Shown: positions 8,931-18,215 of the stretch, piece by piece
Numbering within the stretch: position 1 is the stretch's first letter
Layout of the letters: each line of letters begins with the position of its first letter
Assembly (NCBI RefSeq): GCF_014201835.1
Contig: NZ_JACHFH010000015.1
Span: forward strand, 1-64,000
Source of the DNA: Pectinatus brassicae
GTDB lineage: Bacteria; Bacillota; Negativicutes; Selenomonadales; Selenomonadaceae
DNA: 64,000 nucleotides
Direction of reading: 5' to 3'
Position numbers and translations under genes: made by a program
Notes under the pieces: model-generated
The model's input: the letters and a program-made list of their open reading frames with translations, nothing else
Told to the model about the DNA's origin: nothing
Databases searched by the model: none

Positions 8931-9328
8931 TGGACTTTAAAGAAATCAGAGCTTTTATTATGGAAGATGTCATTGCTTTTCATAATGATTTAGAAAAAGA
9001 TTTTGTTGTTAAGTCAGGTATTAAAGATTTGGGATTACTGGATTCAGCTGTTAATAATCCATTTCAAACATTCGGCAGTGAAGAGCTTTATCCATCAATT
9101 TTTGATAAAGCTGCCCAGCTTTGCTATGGTATTGCAAACAATCATGGTTTTACAGATGGCAATAAGCGGACCGCTGTACACAGCATGGAAGTTTACTTAG
9201 ATATTAATGACATAATTATAGATTATGACGAAGAAGAAATGGAGAATATTATAGTCAGTGTTGCCGCTGGTAATATGACCAGCAAAAAATTAGCTGATTG
9301 GCTAAAAGAAAAAGAAATTAAAAAATGA
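8930..9328 (+). CDS. doc: Doc-family Fic toxin (death-on-curing)
   Basis: 132 residues, the usual size for Doc. The Fic core motif is HGFTDGNKRTA (about residues 72-82), with the catalytic His and the Lys/Arg pair of Doc (HxFx[D]GNKR). Doc is a kinase of elongation factor Tu that uses the Fic fold in reverse orientation. Upstream the family signature VKSGIKDLGLLDSAVNNPFQTF is present, and a C-terminal AAGNMTSKKLADWL closes the fold. No intrinsic inhibitory (S/T)xxxE(G/N) helix is visible, so inhibition must come from a partner. The 53-residue gene directly upstream is the candidate. Confidence 0.9.
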   Translation: MDFKEIRAFIMEDVIAFHNDLEKDFVVKSGIKDLGLLDSAVNNPFQTFGSEELYPSIFDKAAQLCYGIANNHGFTDGNKRTAVHSMEVYLDINDIIIDYDEEEMENIIVSVAAGNMTSKKLADWLKEKEIKK

Positions 9329-9435
9329 TTCTTCACTGCTTAATAATATTCGAGACTTTGTTAGATTATTATAACTAGATATTGTTAATGTAAATGAATT
9401 AGTGTTATCTTTTAATAAGAAAAGGAACTGATTTT

Positions 9436-9795
9436 ATGAAATTTAAATTTGCTCATAATAATTTTAATGTGCTTGATTTAGAAAAAAGCATGGCTTTTTA
9501 CGAAAAGGCATTGAATTTAAAAGAAGTACGTCGTAAGGAAAAGCCTGATTTTACTTTGGTATATTTAGGTGATGGTAAAACTAATCATACATTAGAGCTT
9601 ACTTATTTAAAAGACCGTAAGGAAAAATATAATCTGGGAGAAAATGAATTTCATTTAGCATTTGCTGTGGAAAACATGGATGAAGCTCATGCTTTGCATG
9701 AAGAGATGGGCTGTATATGCTATGAAAATAAGGAAATGGGAATATATTTTATTTCTGATCCCGATGGTTATTGGCTGGAAATAATACCAGCTTAA
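9436..9795 (+). CDS. Glyoxalase I-type lactoylglutathione lyase family protein
   Basis: 119 residues forming one vicinal-oxygen-chelate module. HNNFNVLDLEKSMAFYEKAL is the first beta-alpha-beta unit. NHTLELTYL supplies a metal-ligand Glu, FHLAFAVENMDEAHALHEEM is the second unit with its His, and DPDGYWLEIIPA carries the last Glu. Spacing fits GloA, which detoxifies methylglyoxal adducts. The N-terminal H/Q ligand is replaced by the sequence HNNF, which also supplies a His. AAAGGAAC lies ahead of the ATG. Monocistronic, followed by a terminator. Confidence 0.87.
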   Translation: MKFKFAHNNFNVLDLEKSMAFYEKALNLKEVRRKEKPDFTLVYLGDGKTNHTLELTYLKDRKEKYNLGENEFHLAFAVENMDEAHALHEEMGCICYENKEMGIYFISDPDGYWLEIIPA

Positions 9796-9824
9796 ATGCA
9801 GGGATAATATACAATTAATAATAA

Positions 9825-9898
9825 TAAAAGAGTTATTGCTTTAGATAATATTTTATAATATAGTAAGATATTGTTTAGATGCGGATAACTCTTTTTTA
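9825..9898 (+). terminator. Intrinsic terminator with long AT-rich loop
   Basis: AAAAGAGTTAT (9827-9837) pairs with ATAACTCTTTT (9885-9895) across an AT-rich loop of about 47 bases, followed by T residues. It separates the glyoxalase gene from the P-type ATPase. Confidence 0.65.
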
Positions 9899-10013
9899 TG
9901 TAGTATTAGCAAAATTAATAAAAGGAATTTTTATCCAGTGTTTAGAAAATGTTATTTAATAGTTATTAAACAACAGCAATTTCTATCGAAAATAATAGTC
10001 GGGGAGAACGTAT

Positions 10014-12668
10014 ATGAGTGAGTTTATAAAGGACCGCAAAAAATTATTGCAGGAATTGCATAGTGATTTAGAGCAGGGCCTGTCTAATGAACAAACTGAA
10101 AAAAACAAGGAAAAATATGGGATAAATATACTTTCACGTGAGAAACCAAAATCCATGGTAAAGCGGGTATGGGAAGCTTCTACCGAGCCAATGATTATTA
10201 TGCTGATTATGGCAGGGATTATTGATGTAGCCGTTAATTTTATACGCTTAAGTGCTATGGGCGAAGCTGATTTTTTAGAATCAATTGGAATATTTGTGGC
10301 AATTGCTCTTTCAGTGGTAATCACTGTTGTTATGGAAGGAAAAAGCGCCAAGGCTTTTGAAGCACTGGCTAAAATTGGTGATGATGTCAGCAACAAAGTT
10401 CTTCGTAATGGGGAAATTTCTATATTAAAGCAACAGGAACTTGTTGTTGGAGATATTATCATGCTGGCTATGGGGGATAAAATTCCAGCAGATGGAAGAC
10501 TGCTGGAAGGAGTAAGTATAGAATCAGATGAATCAGCGTTAACAGGTGAGAGTGTTCCGGTCAAGAAAAATGCAGATGCTATATTGAAAGACGAAAAAAC
10601 GCCGTTGGCTGAGCGTATTAATATGTTGTATGCCGGTAATTATATTACTAATGGTTATGGCAAGATGCTTATTACTGCTGTAGGCGATAATACGGAATTT
10701 GGTAAAATAGCCCAGGAATTGACTAAAACGGGGAAATCTTCTACACCATTACAGGAAAAACTATCTAAATTGGGAAAATCAATCACTATTTTAGGTGTAC
10801 TGGCGGCAGCAATTATTTTTATTTCTGAAGTTATAAGTTTTATGACAGTAGGTACCCTTACTTTAGAAGTGCTTTTGGAAGCATTTATTACCAGTATAGT
10901 ATTGATAGTAGCGGCTGTTCCTGAAGGGCTGCCTACTATTGTAGCGGTATCATTATCTATTAACATCATTAAACTATCACAGCAAAATGCTTTGGTTAAA
11001 AAGATGATTGCGTCAGAAACAGTTGGCTGTATTAATGTTATATGCTCGGATAAAACTGGGACATTAACTGAAAATAAAATGACAGTAGCTTCTTATTATG
11101 ACAATGAATTCCATGCTAATCCGTTAGAGCTTAGCTGTAAATGGATGTATCATAATATCTGTTTAAATTCCACTGCCGATATTTCGCCTGAGGGCGAGTT
11201 TATCGGAAATCCCACTGAATGTGCCTTGCTTAATTTTTATGAAAAGTCGTCAGCTCGTCAAGAAATAGGTAAAGCTTATAAAGAAGAACGTATTAAGCAT
11301 GATGTATTGATGGCATTTCCCTTTTCTTCAGAATTAAAACATATGACTACCATCAGTAAGGTCAATAGTCAGATTATTTCTTATGTAAAAGGAAGTCCCG
11401 AAGTAATTTTTTCCATGTGCAGTATTTCTGCTGAAGAACAGCAAAAAATTGAACAAAAAATCATAGCTGCTGAAAAAAAGGCGATGCGGATAATTGCTTT
11501 TGCCCATAAAGAAATAGATGCAATGCGTGATTATGAAAATGAAAATCTTCATCCTTTGCTGGAAACTGATATGGTTTTTGATGGTTTTGTCGCTATTTCA
11601 GATCCACTGCGCAGCGATGTATATGAAGCTGTTAAAAATTGCCGTCGGGCGGGTATTGATTTAAAAATATTAACAGGCGATAATATTATCACCGCCACTG
11701 CTATTGCTCAAGAGCTGCATATTTTAGACGAAGGAAAAATTGCAGTTGAAGCAAAGAAAATAATTGATTTGGATGATAATGCTTTATTAGAAATATTACC
11801 GCAAATAAGTGTAATTGCCCGTAGTACGCCAACGATAAAAATGCGTGTAGTAAAATTATTAAAAGAGCAAGGTAATGTAGTTGCCGTTACTGGTGATGGC
11901 ATTAATGATGCACCGGCATTGAAAAATGCCGATGTTGGTATTGCTATGGGCATATCGGGTACAGATGTATCAAAAGAAGCCAGTGATATTGTCCTTTTAG
12001 ATGATTCATTTTCCACTATTGTCAAGGCAATTGCCTGGGGACGTGGCATTTATGAAAACTTTAAACGATTTATTCAGTTCCAATTGACAGTTAATTTAGC
12101 GTCAGTTATTGTTGTTTTTGTATCGATTATCTTAGGACTAAAGGCACCGTTCACAGCTTTACAGTTATTATGGATTAATATTATTATGGATGGACCGCCG
12201 GCACTTACATTGGGGCTTGAACCCATTTATGCTGATTTGATGAGCCGTAAACCAACCAAGCGTAATGAAAGTATCGTATCTAAGCCGATGCTAATAAGAA
12301 TTGGTCTGACAGGTGTATATATATCCGTAGTATTTTTGGCACAGTATATAATCAATTTCTTAAATGCACAGTCACAGGAAATGATTACGGTATTATTTAC
12401 ACTATTTACCTTATTTCAGCTGTTTAATGCCTTTAATTGCCGTGAACTTCACTTAGTAAGTATTTTTACCCATTTATTTAAAAATAAAATGATGGTGGGA
12501 ATAATTTTGCTTACATTTTTGTTACAGATGATTATTATTCAATTTGGCGGTGCTTTTTTTGGTACGGTTCCACTTGATGTGCAAATGTGGGGTAAAATAA
12601 TCCTTACAGCATTTAGTGTAATAGTATTATCGGAAATTATAAAATTTATGGGACGAAAGTTATTCTAA
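10014..12668 (+). CDS. P2-type Ca2+-transporting ATPase
   Basis: 884 residues. Motifs run in the family order: actuator TGES (about 177-180), PEGLP in M4 (AAVPEGLPTIVAVSLS), phosphorylation site DKTGT (about 346-350), KGSPE in the nucleotide domain, LTGDN, and GDGINDAPAL (about 627-636), followed by the M5-M10 membrane segments. PEGLP with the short N-terminus fits P2A/P2B calcium pumps (PacL, LMCA1 or yloB type). They expel Ca2+ at the expense of ATP. The gene has its own GGGGAG ribosome site and a terminator behind it. Nearby genes give no clue to induction. Confidence 0.94.
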   Translation: MSEFIKDRKKLLQELHSDLEQGLSNEQTEKNKEKYGINILSREKPKSMVKRVWEASTEPMIIMLIMAGIIDVAVNFIRLSAMGEADFLESIGIFVAIALSVVITVVMEGKSAKAFEALAKIGDDVSNKVLRNGEISILKQQELVVGDIIMLAMGDKIPADGRLLEGVSIESDESALTGESVPVKKNADAILKDEKTPLAERINMLYAGNYITNGYGKMLITAVGDNTEFGKIAQELTKTGKSSTPLQEKLSKLGKSITILGVLAAAIIFISEVISFMTVGTLTLEVLLEAFITSIVLIVAAVPEGLPTIVAVSLSINIIKLSQQNALVKKMIASETVGCINVICSDKTGTLTENKMTVASYYDNEFHANPLELSCKWMYHNICLNSTADISPEGEFIGNPTECALLNFYEKSSARQEIGKAYKEERIKHDVLMAFPFSSELKHMTTISKVNSQIISYVKGSPEVIFSMCSISAEEQQKIEQKIIAAEKKAMRIIAFAHKEIDAMRDYENENLHPLLETDMVFDGFVAISDPLRSDVYEAVKNCRRAGIDLKILTGDNIITATAIAQELHILDEGKIAVEAKKIIDLDDNALLEILPQISVIARSTPTIKMRVVKLLKEQGNVVAVTGDGINDAPALKNADVGIAMGISGTDVSKEASDIVLLDDSFSTIVKAIAWGRGIYENFKRFIQFQLTVNLASVIVVFVSIILGLKAPFTALQLLWINIIMDGPPALTLGLEPIYADLMSRKPTKRNESIVSKPMLIRIGLTGVYISVVFLAQYIINFLNAQSQEMITVLFTLFTLFQLFNAFNCRELHLVSIFTHLFKNKMMVGIILLTFLLQMIIIQFGGAFFGTVPLDVQMWGKIILTAFSVIVLSEIIKFMGRKLF

Positions 12669-12699
12669 TCAGGCAGAAAAAATAACTTTATTTCTAGCA

Positions 12700-12747
12700 A
12701 AAATACCACCAAGCGTATTAATTATTTTACGATTGGTGGCATTTTTT
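12700..12747. terminator. Intrinsic terminator between convergent genes
   Basis: ATACCACCAA pairs with TTGGTGGCAT and is followed by a T-run. It is placed between the Ca2+ ATPase and the oppositely oriented permease gene. Confidence 0.75.
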
Positions 12748-12768
12748 GTGGGGAATTCAGAGAAATTA

Positions 12769-14031
12769 TTAAATCCTTTTAGGCACTAAAAAGTGGGAGT
12801 ATTTAATAGAGAAAATAATTGTAATTAATAATGGATATAAAATATACCACCCCATAAATAGAAAAAGTATACCGGTAATAATACAACTTAAATATGCTAA
12901 AATTTTAAATTTATAATTTTTCAACATTCTAGCGGCTCCCAGCAGTCCAAGGGTATATACCATAAGAAAATTAGTGCAGGGAATACTGATAAACATTTGC
13001 AGATTCCAAGAAAAAAAATAACTTAAAAACAGCATCAAATAACATATAGGCAAGAAAGATAACAACGCATTAGCAGGTGTTTGGAAGCGGGGATGAAGCT
13101 GGGCAAATATAGCAGGCAAATGATGTTCACGAGCCTGAGCATAAATTACACGGGAAAAGCCGGCAAAAAACGTATGTACGGGGCAATAACAGGCTAGGCA
13201 ACCTAAAATGCCAATAATGCCAGCGGCTAAATTGCCTGAGCCGAAAGAAAAAAGTGTAAGCATGGCGGTAAAAGGACTGGCTTTTAAATAAACTTCACTG
13301 CCAATGATAGCAATAATAATTGCTATATAAAGAAAATTTATGACAATTGCTGAAATCCCCAGACTAAGTGGAATATCACGCTGGGGATTTTTGAATTCTT
13401 CTGCCAAATTACTAATGATTTCCCAGCCAGTAAAGGCAAAAAAGATTAAAGATATTGATTTTAAAACGGGGATAAATCCATGTAAGAAGAAAGGTGTAAA
13501 TGCTGTATGATGAATATGGGGCAGGCTGGTATAAATAGCAAATAATAAAATGAATAGAATAAATAAAACAAAGATAAGCTGAGTCATGCCGGAAAATTTG
13601 ATGCCGCGGTAATTAAATAAAATAGCCAAGGTAATAAGTATAGCGGCGGCTAAATGATTCATTCCACTACTCCAGCCTAAAAATGCACCAAGATAAGTTG
13701 TACCAATAAGTGAGGTGATGGGCATGCCAAATGGCATAGCACCTACGAAAAACAGACTGGATAGTTGTCCGCAATAGGAATTTATACCTTGATCAGCATA
13801 AGTGGAAATGCCGCCGGCGTTTGGGTATTTAGCAGACATTATGCCAATTATGCTTATCATTGGCAGTGATAATATTCCCATAAAAAACCAGCTAAGCAGC
13901 GCACCGGGACCGGCAATCTGCGCTGTTAATGCCGGCAGTACAAGAATTCCAGCACCGATTACGGAACCAATTGTTATGGCACTGCCCTGCAGCCAGGAAA
14001 GACTTTTCTTTAGTGTAGTTGATGTTTGCAT
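12769..14031 (-). CDS. APC-superfamily amino acid permease
   Basis: 420 residues with about 12 transmembrane helices. The N-terminus has the APC signature SWLQGSAITIGSVIGAGILV (helix 1 unwound GxG region), followed by GGISTYADQG and TGWEIISNLAEEFKNPQRDI in helices 6-7, typical of the YjeH-like amino acid efflux/uptake branch. The ATG at 14031 is used because AAAGGAG lies nine bases ahead; an upstream start at 14067 has no such site. It is divergent from a LysR gene that is interrupted by an amber codon, so its normal control may be lost. Confidence 0.9.
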   Translation of the reverse strand: MQTSTTLKKSLSWLQGSAITIGSVIGAGILVLPALTAQIAGPGALLSWFFMGILSLPMISIIGIMSAKYPNAGGISTYADQGINSYCGQLSSLFFVGAMPFGMPITSLIGTTYLGAFLGWSSGMNHLAAAILITLAILFNYRGIKFSGMTQLIFVLFILFILLFAIYTSLPHIHHTAFTPFFLHGFIPVLKSISLIFFAFTGWEIISNLAEEFKNPQRDIPLSLGISAIVINFLYIAIIIAIIGSEVYLKASPFTAMLTLFSFGSGNLAAGIIGILGCLACYCPVHTFFAGFSRVIYAQAREHHLPAIFAQLHPRFQTPANALLSFLPICYLMLFLSYFFSWNLQMFISIPCTNFLMVYTLGLLGAARMLKNYKFKILAYLSCIITGILFLFMGWYILYPLLITIIFSIKYSHFLVPKRI

Positions 14032-14156
14032 AAAAATCGACTCCTTTAGATTAAAATACTTGTCCAAAATATGAATTTATATTATCATGAAAACATATAA
14101 AAGATAAGTCGATTATTTTAGATATAACAATCGGTAAAATCGATTAAGGGGTATTT

Positions 14157-15050
14157 ATGCAGACAAAAAATTTAAATTCATTTTTAGTGGCCGCCCGGGT
14201 ATTAAACTTCGGTGAGGCAGCTAAAATACTTAATTATTCACAGTCAACAGTATCTGATCAGATAAAGAATCTGGAAATTGAGCTGGATGTGTAGTTATTT
14301 GAACGTATCGGTCGCAGGATATTTTTGACGGAGGAAGGCAAAAATCTTCTGCCGATTGCTGATAATATGGTACGCCAAGCCGAGAATATAAAAATAATGT
14401 TTCAAAAACCAGAAATGATGCAAGGAACACTGAGAATTGCTGCATCAGAGACACTAAGTTCCTATTGGTTGCCACCGCTATTAAAGGAATACCAGCAAAG
14501 TTATCCCAACGTGGAATTATGTATCAGCATAGGTGACTGCAGTAAATTTCCCCAATGGCTGCAGGAAAATATGGTGGATATTGCTTTTTCCCAGCAGCAT
14601 AAAATAGTACTGCCTCAGATACGACAGACTGCTTTGTTTTCATGGGAAGCCGTCTTTATCATGTCCAAGGACCATTCGCTTAGCAATAAAAAAGAATTGC
14701 TGCTGCAGGATTTTGTTAATCAAACACTGCTCTATCCTGATTCTGAAGTTGGTTATCCCTGGGAATTGCGTGATATATTAAAACAACATAATATAAAAAC
14801 ACATACTGTTTTAGAATTTGGCAGTATTGAATCAATAAAACAATTTGCTAAATATGGGTTGGGTATATCAATATTGCCAGAAATAGCAGTGCAAAAAGAA
14901 ATAGAAACAGGCGAATTAGTCGGTATTAAAAGCAAGGTAATTAATATTCCAATTACAGCTCGCATGCTGTTTCATAAAGATAAGTGGTTATCGCCTCAGC
15001 TAGCGGCATTAGAAAAACTTGTATCAGGAAAAATAAAACTTGATTATTAA
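14157..15050 (+). pseudogene. LysR-family regulator interrupted by an in-frame TAG
   Basis: From ATG 14157 (AAGGGG upstream) the frame encodes a LysR N-terminus: FLVAARVLNFGEAAKILNYS then QSTVSDQIKNLEIELDV. A TAG at 14292-14294 (codon 46) then interrupts it, and the same frame continues LFERIGRRIFLTEEGK and a full substrate-binding domain to 15050. The expected residue at the stop in LysR proteins is usually Gln or Pro/Lys before LFxR. A single CAG-to-TAG change would explain it. The whole reading frame is otherwise intact (298 codons). It could be a very recent null mutation, a sequencing error or a read-through event. Two TCGATTA repeats (about 14108 and 14140) in the divergent region could be its operator for the permease. 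Confidence 0.85.
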
Positions 15051-15103
15051 TTTGGAACTCTATAACTATTGAAATACATCACAAGTTGTGTTATTATAAA
15101 AAC

Positions 15104-15194
15104 AAAAGAAGCAGTCCTGACGGCCTGCTTTCTCAATCGTTTATTTCATAAAAATAATCGTCCAAGTTTGCGAGGCTGGGGCGATTATTTTTTT
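15104..15194 (+). ncRNA. Candidate antitoxin RNA of type I toxin-antitoxin copy 1
   Basis: A plus-strand promoter TTGAAA (15069-15074), 17 bases, TATTAT (15092-15097) points at a region ending in an A/T-flanked hairpin (AATAATCG...GGGCGATTATTTTTTT). The predicted RNA is about 90 nt. It is convergent with the toxin message and overlaps its 3' end at the shared bidirectional terminator. This is the arrangement of Fst/RNAII-type loci. The RNA itself is inferred. Confidence 0.6.
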
Positions 15195-15363
15195 ATGAGT
15201 AAAACCAAAATGATTAACAATGTTATATACATAATATTATTATCCATATGGCATCACCCCCAATCATAGGACAACATAAAAGCTAGATATTATGATTGAG
15301 ATAACAAACCGCCCGAACTACTTCATAAATAATAGTATATCATAAGAGTTTATTAGCGTCTAC
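15113..15363. repeat. Duplicated ~250-bp type I toxin-antitoxin locus, copy 1
   Basis: This block matches 27625-27870 closely in the same orientation (CAGTCCTGACGG..., ATGAGTAAAACCAAAATGATTAACAATG... and GTATATCATAAGA-type segments are shared). It contains a hydrophobic peptide gene, its promoter, the terminator and the antisense RNA. The two copies are about 12.5 kb apart and bracket the restriction-modification island. Confidence 0.85.
15185..15247 (-). CDS. Type I toxin peptide, copy 1 (20 residues)
   Basis: The minus strand encodes MDNNIMYITLLIILVLLIKK: a short acidic/polar head, one hydrophobic helix and a Lys tail, like Fst/holin-like type I toxins. TGGGGGTGAT precedes the ATG by seven bases, an unusually strong ribosome site. 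The promoter on the minus strand is TAGACG, 17 bases, TATACT (15362 down to 15334), giving a leader of about 80 nt. The stop codon lies inside the terminator hairpin. The leader contains GCGGTTTGTTATCTCAATC, and the reverse complement of a related sequence lies beyond the terminator, so long-range folding is possible. Confidence 0.75.
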   Translation of the reverse strand: MDNNIMYITLLIILVLLIKK

Positions 15364-15390
15364 CAAGTAGGTAGGAACCTTTTTTATTTT

Positions 15391-15419
15391 GCCGCCCATT
15401 TTTAGGGTGGTTATTTTTT
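15391..15419 (+). terminator. Hairpin followed by T-run upstream of the RM operon
   Basis: CCGCCC pairs with GGGTGG across an AT loop and is followed by TTATTTTTT. No gene reads into it except possibly the antitoxin RNA promoter region. It would insulate the restriction operon. Confidence 0.55.
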
Positions 15420-15518
15420 GCCTAAAATTTAAGAAGATTTTTCCCTGAGCTCCATGCTTCAATTGCCTTTTTACTTATTCATATATAGCTAGCTGATATG
15501 TCTTGTGCTAAATTGAAT

Positions 15519-15547
15519 TTGACAATGATATAATTAAACTATATTAT
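15519..15547 (+). promoter_or_regulatory. Promoter of the type I RM operon
   Basis: TTGACA (15519-15524), exactly 17 bases, TATTAT (15542-15547), about 58 bases before the first gene of the operon. Near-consensus for the housekeeping sigma factor. Confidence 0.7.
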
Positions 15548-15605
15548 TTAATTATATCAAAACTACAAAAAATGATTAAATTGAATCTTAAATGAGGTAA
15601 TTAAA

Positions 15606-16667
15606 ATGCGTGATTATAATTATACGCAAAAATGGCAAAGTTTATTGACACCCGATATTGTATCCTTGCTTTCTAAAATTCACGAATTCAAGGGTGAGCA
15701 AACTTTATTTATAGAGTCATATGCTGACGAGTTAACGGAATTAGTAGAAGTTGCTAAGATACAAAGTGTTGAATCATCTAATAAAATAGAAGGTATTTAC
15801 ACCTCGGATGAACGTCTGAAAAAAATTGTCTTAGCCAAAACTATGCCAAAAACCAGAGATGAATTGGAAATTGCTGGCTATCGTGATGTTTTAAATACAA
15901 TTCACGACAGTTATGAATATATCCCAATTAAGCCAGCTATCATCCTTCAATTGCATCGTGATTTATATAAATTCAGCGGCAAAGAAAGCGGTGGCAATTA
16001 TAAAAATGCTGATAATGTCATAGCTGAAACAGACGCTCAGGGAAATAAGCGTATAAGATTTGCACCTGTTGCTGCATGGGAAACAGCAGTATCTATAGAA
16101 AATCTTTGTATAGCCTATACTGATATTATAAATAATAATGAATTAGCTGATCCATTAATAATCATTCCCATGTTTATAATAGACTTTTTATGTATACATC
16201 CCTTTAATGATGGCAATGGCCGCATGAGCCGCTTATTGACGCTTTTATTGCTATATCGTTCAGGGTATATTGTAGGTAAATATATAAGTATAGAAAAACT
16301 TATTGAAGCATCCAAAGATACTTATTATGAGGTATTACAGGCAGGATCTGCTGATTGGCATGAAAACAAAAATGATTATCTGCCTTTCGTTAAATATACA
16401 TTAGGTATAATTGCAAATGCTTATCGTGAATTTTCGGCACGTGTCAAACTGCTTACAACAAGCGGTCTGTCAAAACCAGCTAGAGTGCGGGAAATTATCA
16501 AGGAAACTATTGGGAAGATAACCAAAGCTGAAATCATGCTCAAATGCCCTGATATTAGTCAAATAACGATACAACGCGCATTAAATAATTTGGTAAAAAA
16601 TAATGAAATAATTAAACTGGGCGGCGGGCGCTATACCGCTTATACATGGAATAGAGAGGATAAATAA
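15606..16667 (+). CDS. Fic/DOC domain protein with winged-helix tail, first gene of RM operon
   Basis: 353 residues. The Fic motif HPFNDGNGR (about 198-206) is complete for AMP-transfer. The inhibitory helix motif SSNKIEG (about 57-63, (S/T)xxxE(G/N)) sits N-terminal, making it a class II autoinhibited Fic protein. The C-terminus (GLSKPARVREIIKE ... SQITIQRALNNLVKNNEI) is a winged helix. Its stop codon touches the hsdM start (no intergenic base). It is therefore co-transcribed with the restriction genes and could regulate or protect the system. The target of AMPylation is unknown. Confidence 0.88.
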   Translation: MRDYNYTQKWQSLLTPDIVSLLSKIHEFKGEQTLFIESYADELTELVEVAKIQSVESSNKIEGIYTSDERLKKIVLAKTMPKTRDELEIAGYRDVLNTIHDSYEYIPIKPAIILQLHRDLYKFSGKESGGNYKNADNVIAETDAQGNKRIRFAPVAAWETAVSIENLCIAYTDIINNNELADPLIIIPMFIIDFLCIHPFNDGNGRMSRLLTLLLLYRSGYIVGKYISIEKLIEASKDTYYEVLQAGSADWHENKNDYLPFVKYTLGIIANAYREFSARVKLLTTSGLSKPARVREIIKETIGKITKAEIMLKCPDISQITIQRALNNLVKNNEIIKLGGGRYTAYTWNREDK

Positions 16668-18182
16668 ATGATAACTGGAGAATTAAAAAATAAAATTGAC
16701 AGTTTATGGGATATATTTGCTGCTGGTGGTTTAGTCAATCCGCTAGAAGTAATTGAACAGATAACCTATCTTATGTTTATTCATGATTTAGATGACTCGG
16801 ATAATAAACGGGCAAAAGAAAGTGCTATGCTGGGACTGTCTTATCAAAGCATATTTGCTGAATTGATAAAGATTGGTGATAGAGAAATTGCCGGTGAAAA
16901 TTTAAAATGGTCTGTTTTTCATGATTTTCCTGCGCAAAAAATGTATGCTACTATGCAGGAATGGGTATTTCCCTTTATAAAAACATTGCACGACGATAAA
17001 AACAGTGCCTATTCTAAATATATGGATGATGCTATATTTAAGCTGCCAACACCATTAGTATTGTCTAAAGTAATAGATTCTCTCGATGAAATTTATAAAC
17101 TTATGAACGCCGCAAAACAAGCTACCGATAAAACTGAGCTTGATATACGCGGTGATGTATATGAATATTTATTGTCTAAAATTGCTCAATCTGGACGCAA
17201 TGGACAGTTTAGAACACCGAGACATATTATTCGCATGATGGTAGAACTTATGCGTCCACAGGCCGATGATATTATCTGTGACCCGGCTTGTGGTACATCA
17301 GGCTTTCTCGTTACAGCCAGTGAATACTTAAAGGAAAAGTATAAAGAAGAAATATTCTTTGATAAACAGAAAAAAGCTCATTATATGAGCCAGATGTTTT
17401 TTGGCTATGATATGGACAGGACAATGCTGCGTATTGGCGCCATGAATATGATGACACATGGTGTCGAAAGTCCGTTTATTGAATATAAAGACAGTCTATC
17501 CGAGCAAAATGCTGATAAGGATAAATTCTCATTAGTTCTTGCTAATCCACCGTTTAAAGGTTCATTGGATGCTGATTCTGTATCACCGGATTTATTAAAA
17601 GTATGTAAGACCAAGAAAACAGAATTGCTTTTCTTAGCCCTTTTTGTAAGAATGCTGAAAATAGGCGGTCGTTGTGCCTGCATCGTACCGGATGGGGTGT
17701 TATTTGGCTCATCCAAAGCACATAAATCAATTAGAAAAGAAATCGTCGAAAATCAACGTTTAGAAGCGGTTATTTCCATGCCTTCTGGGGTATTTAAGCC
17801 CTATGCGGGGGTATCAACCGGTATTTTGATTTTTACCAAAACAGAACATGGCGGTACTGATAATGTCTGGTTTTATGATATGACTGCTGATGGTTTTAGC
17901 CTTGATGATAAAAGAACACCAGTAGAGCAAAATGATATAAAAGATATTATTGAAAGATTTCATAATAGAAACGCTGAAGTCAATCGAGCTAGAACAGAAA
18001 AATCTTTCTTTGTGCCGAAACAGGAAATAGCTGATAATGATTATGACCTTTCTATTAATAAATATAAAGAAATAGAATATGAAAAAATTGAATATCCGCC
18101 CACAGAAGAAATTATTAATAAAATAATGAAATTAGATGCACAGATAACTAATGATTTAGCTGATTTAAAAACAATGCTATGA
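16668..18182 (+). CDS. hsdM: Type I restriction-modification DNA methyltransferase subunit
   Basis: 504 residues. An N-terminal helical HsdM_N domain is followed by the N6-adenine methyltransferase core: SAM-binding motif CDPACGTSGFL (about 203-213) and catalytic NPPF (about 294-297). It starts immediately after the Fic stop codon and is followed after 33 bases by hsdS. With HsdS it methylates adenine in the bipartite recognition site, and with HsdR it restricts unmodified DNA. Confidence 0.97.
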   Translation: MITGELKNKIDSLWDIFAAGGLVNPLEVIEQITYLMFIHDLDDSDNKRAKESAMLGLSYQSIFAELIKIGDREIAGENLKWSVFHDFPAQKMYATMQEWVFPFIKTLHDDKNSAYSKYMDDAIFKLPTPLVLSKVIDSLDEIYKLMNAAKQATDKTELDIRGDVYEYLLSKIAQSGRNGQFRTPRHIIRMMVELMRPQADDIICDPACGTSGFLVTASEYLKEKYKEEIFFDKQKKAHYMSQMFFGYDMDRTMLRIGAMNMMTHGVESPFIEYKDSLSEQNADKDKFSLVLANPPFKGSLDADSVSPDLLKVCKTKKTELLFLALFVRMLKIGGRCACIVPDGVLFGSSKAHKSIRKEIVENQRLEAVISMPSGVFKPYAGVSTGILIFTKTEHGGTDNVWFYDMTADGFSLDDKRTPVEQNDIKDIIERFHNRNAEVNRARTEKSFFVPKQEIADNDYDLSINKYKEIEYEKIEYPPTEEIINKIMKLDAQITNDLADLKTML

Positions 18183-18215
18183 ACATAATTAAAATATAAA
18201 CGTATAGGAATAAAT

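Noticed and set aside
10655-12049. Long minus-strand frames inside the P-type ATPase gene
   Set aside because: They are shadows of the ATPase reading frame, lack ribosome sites and show no domain; the plus-strand frame has complete motifs.
15197-15269. Plus-strand frame MSKTKMINNV... in the toxin locus
   Set aside because: It lies opposite the toxin gene, has no ribosome site, and its codons change between copies in ways that keep the minus-strand peptide rather than this one.
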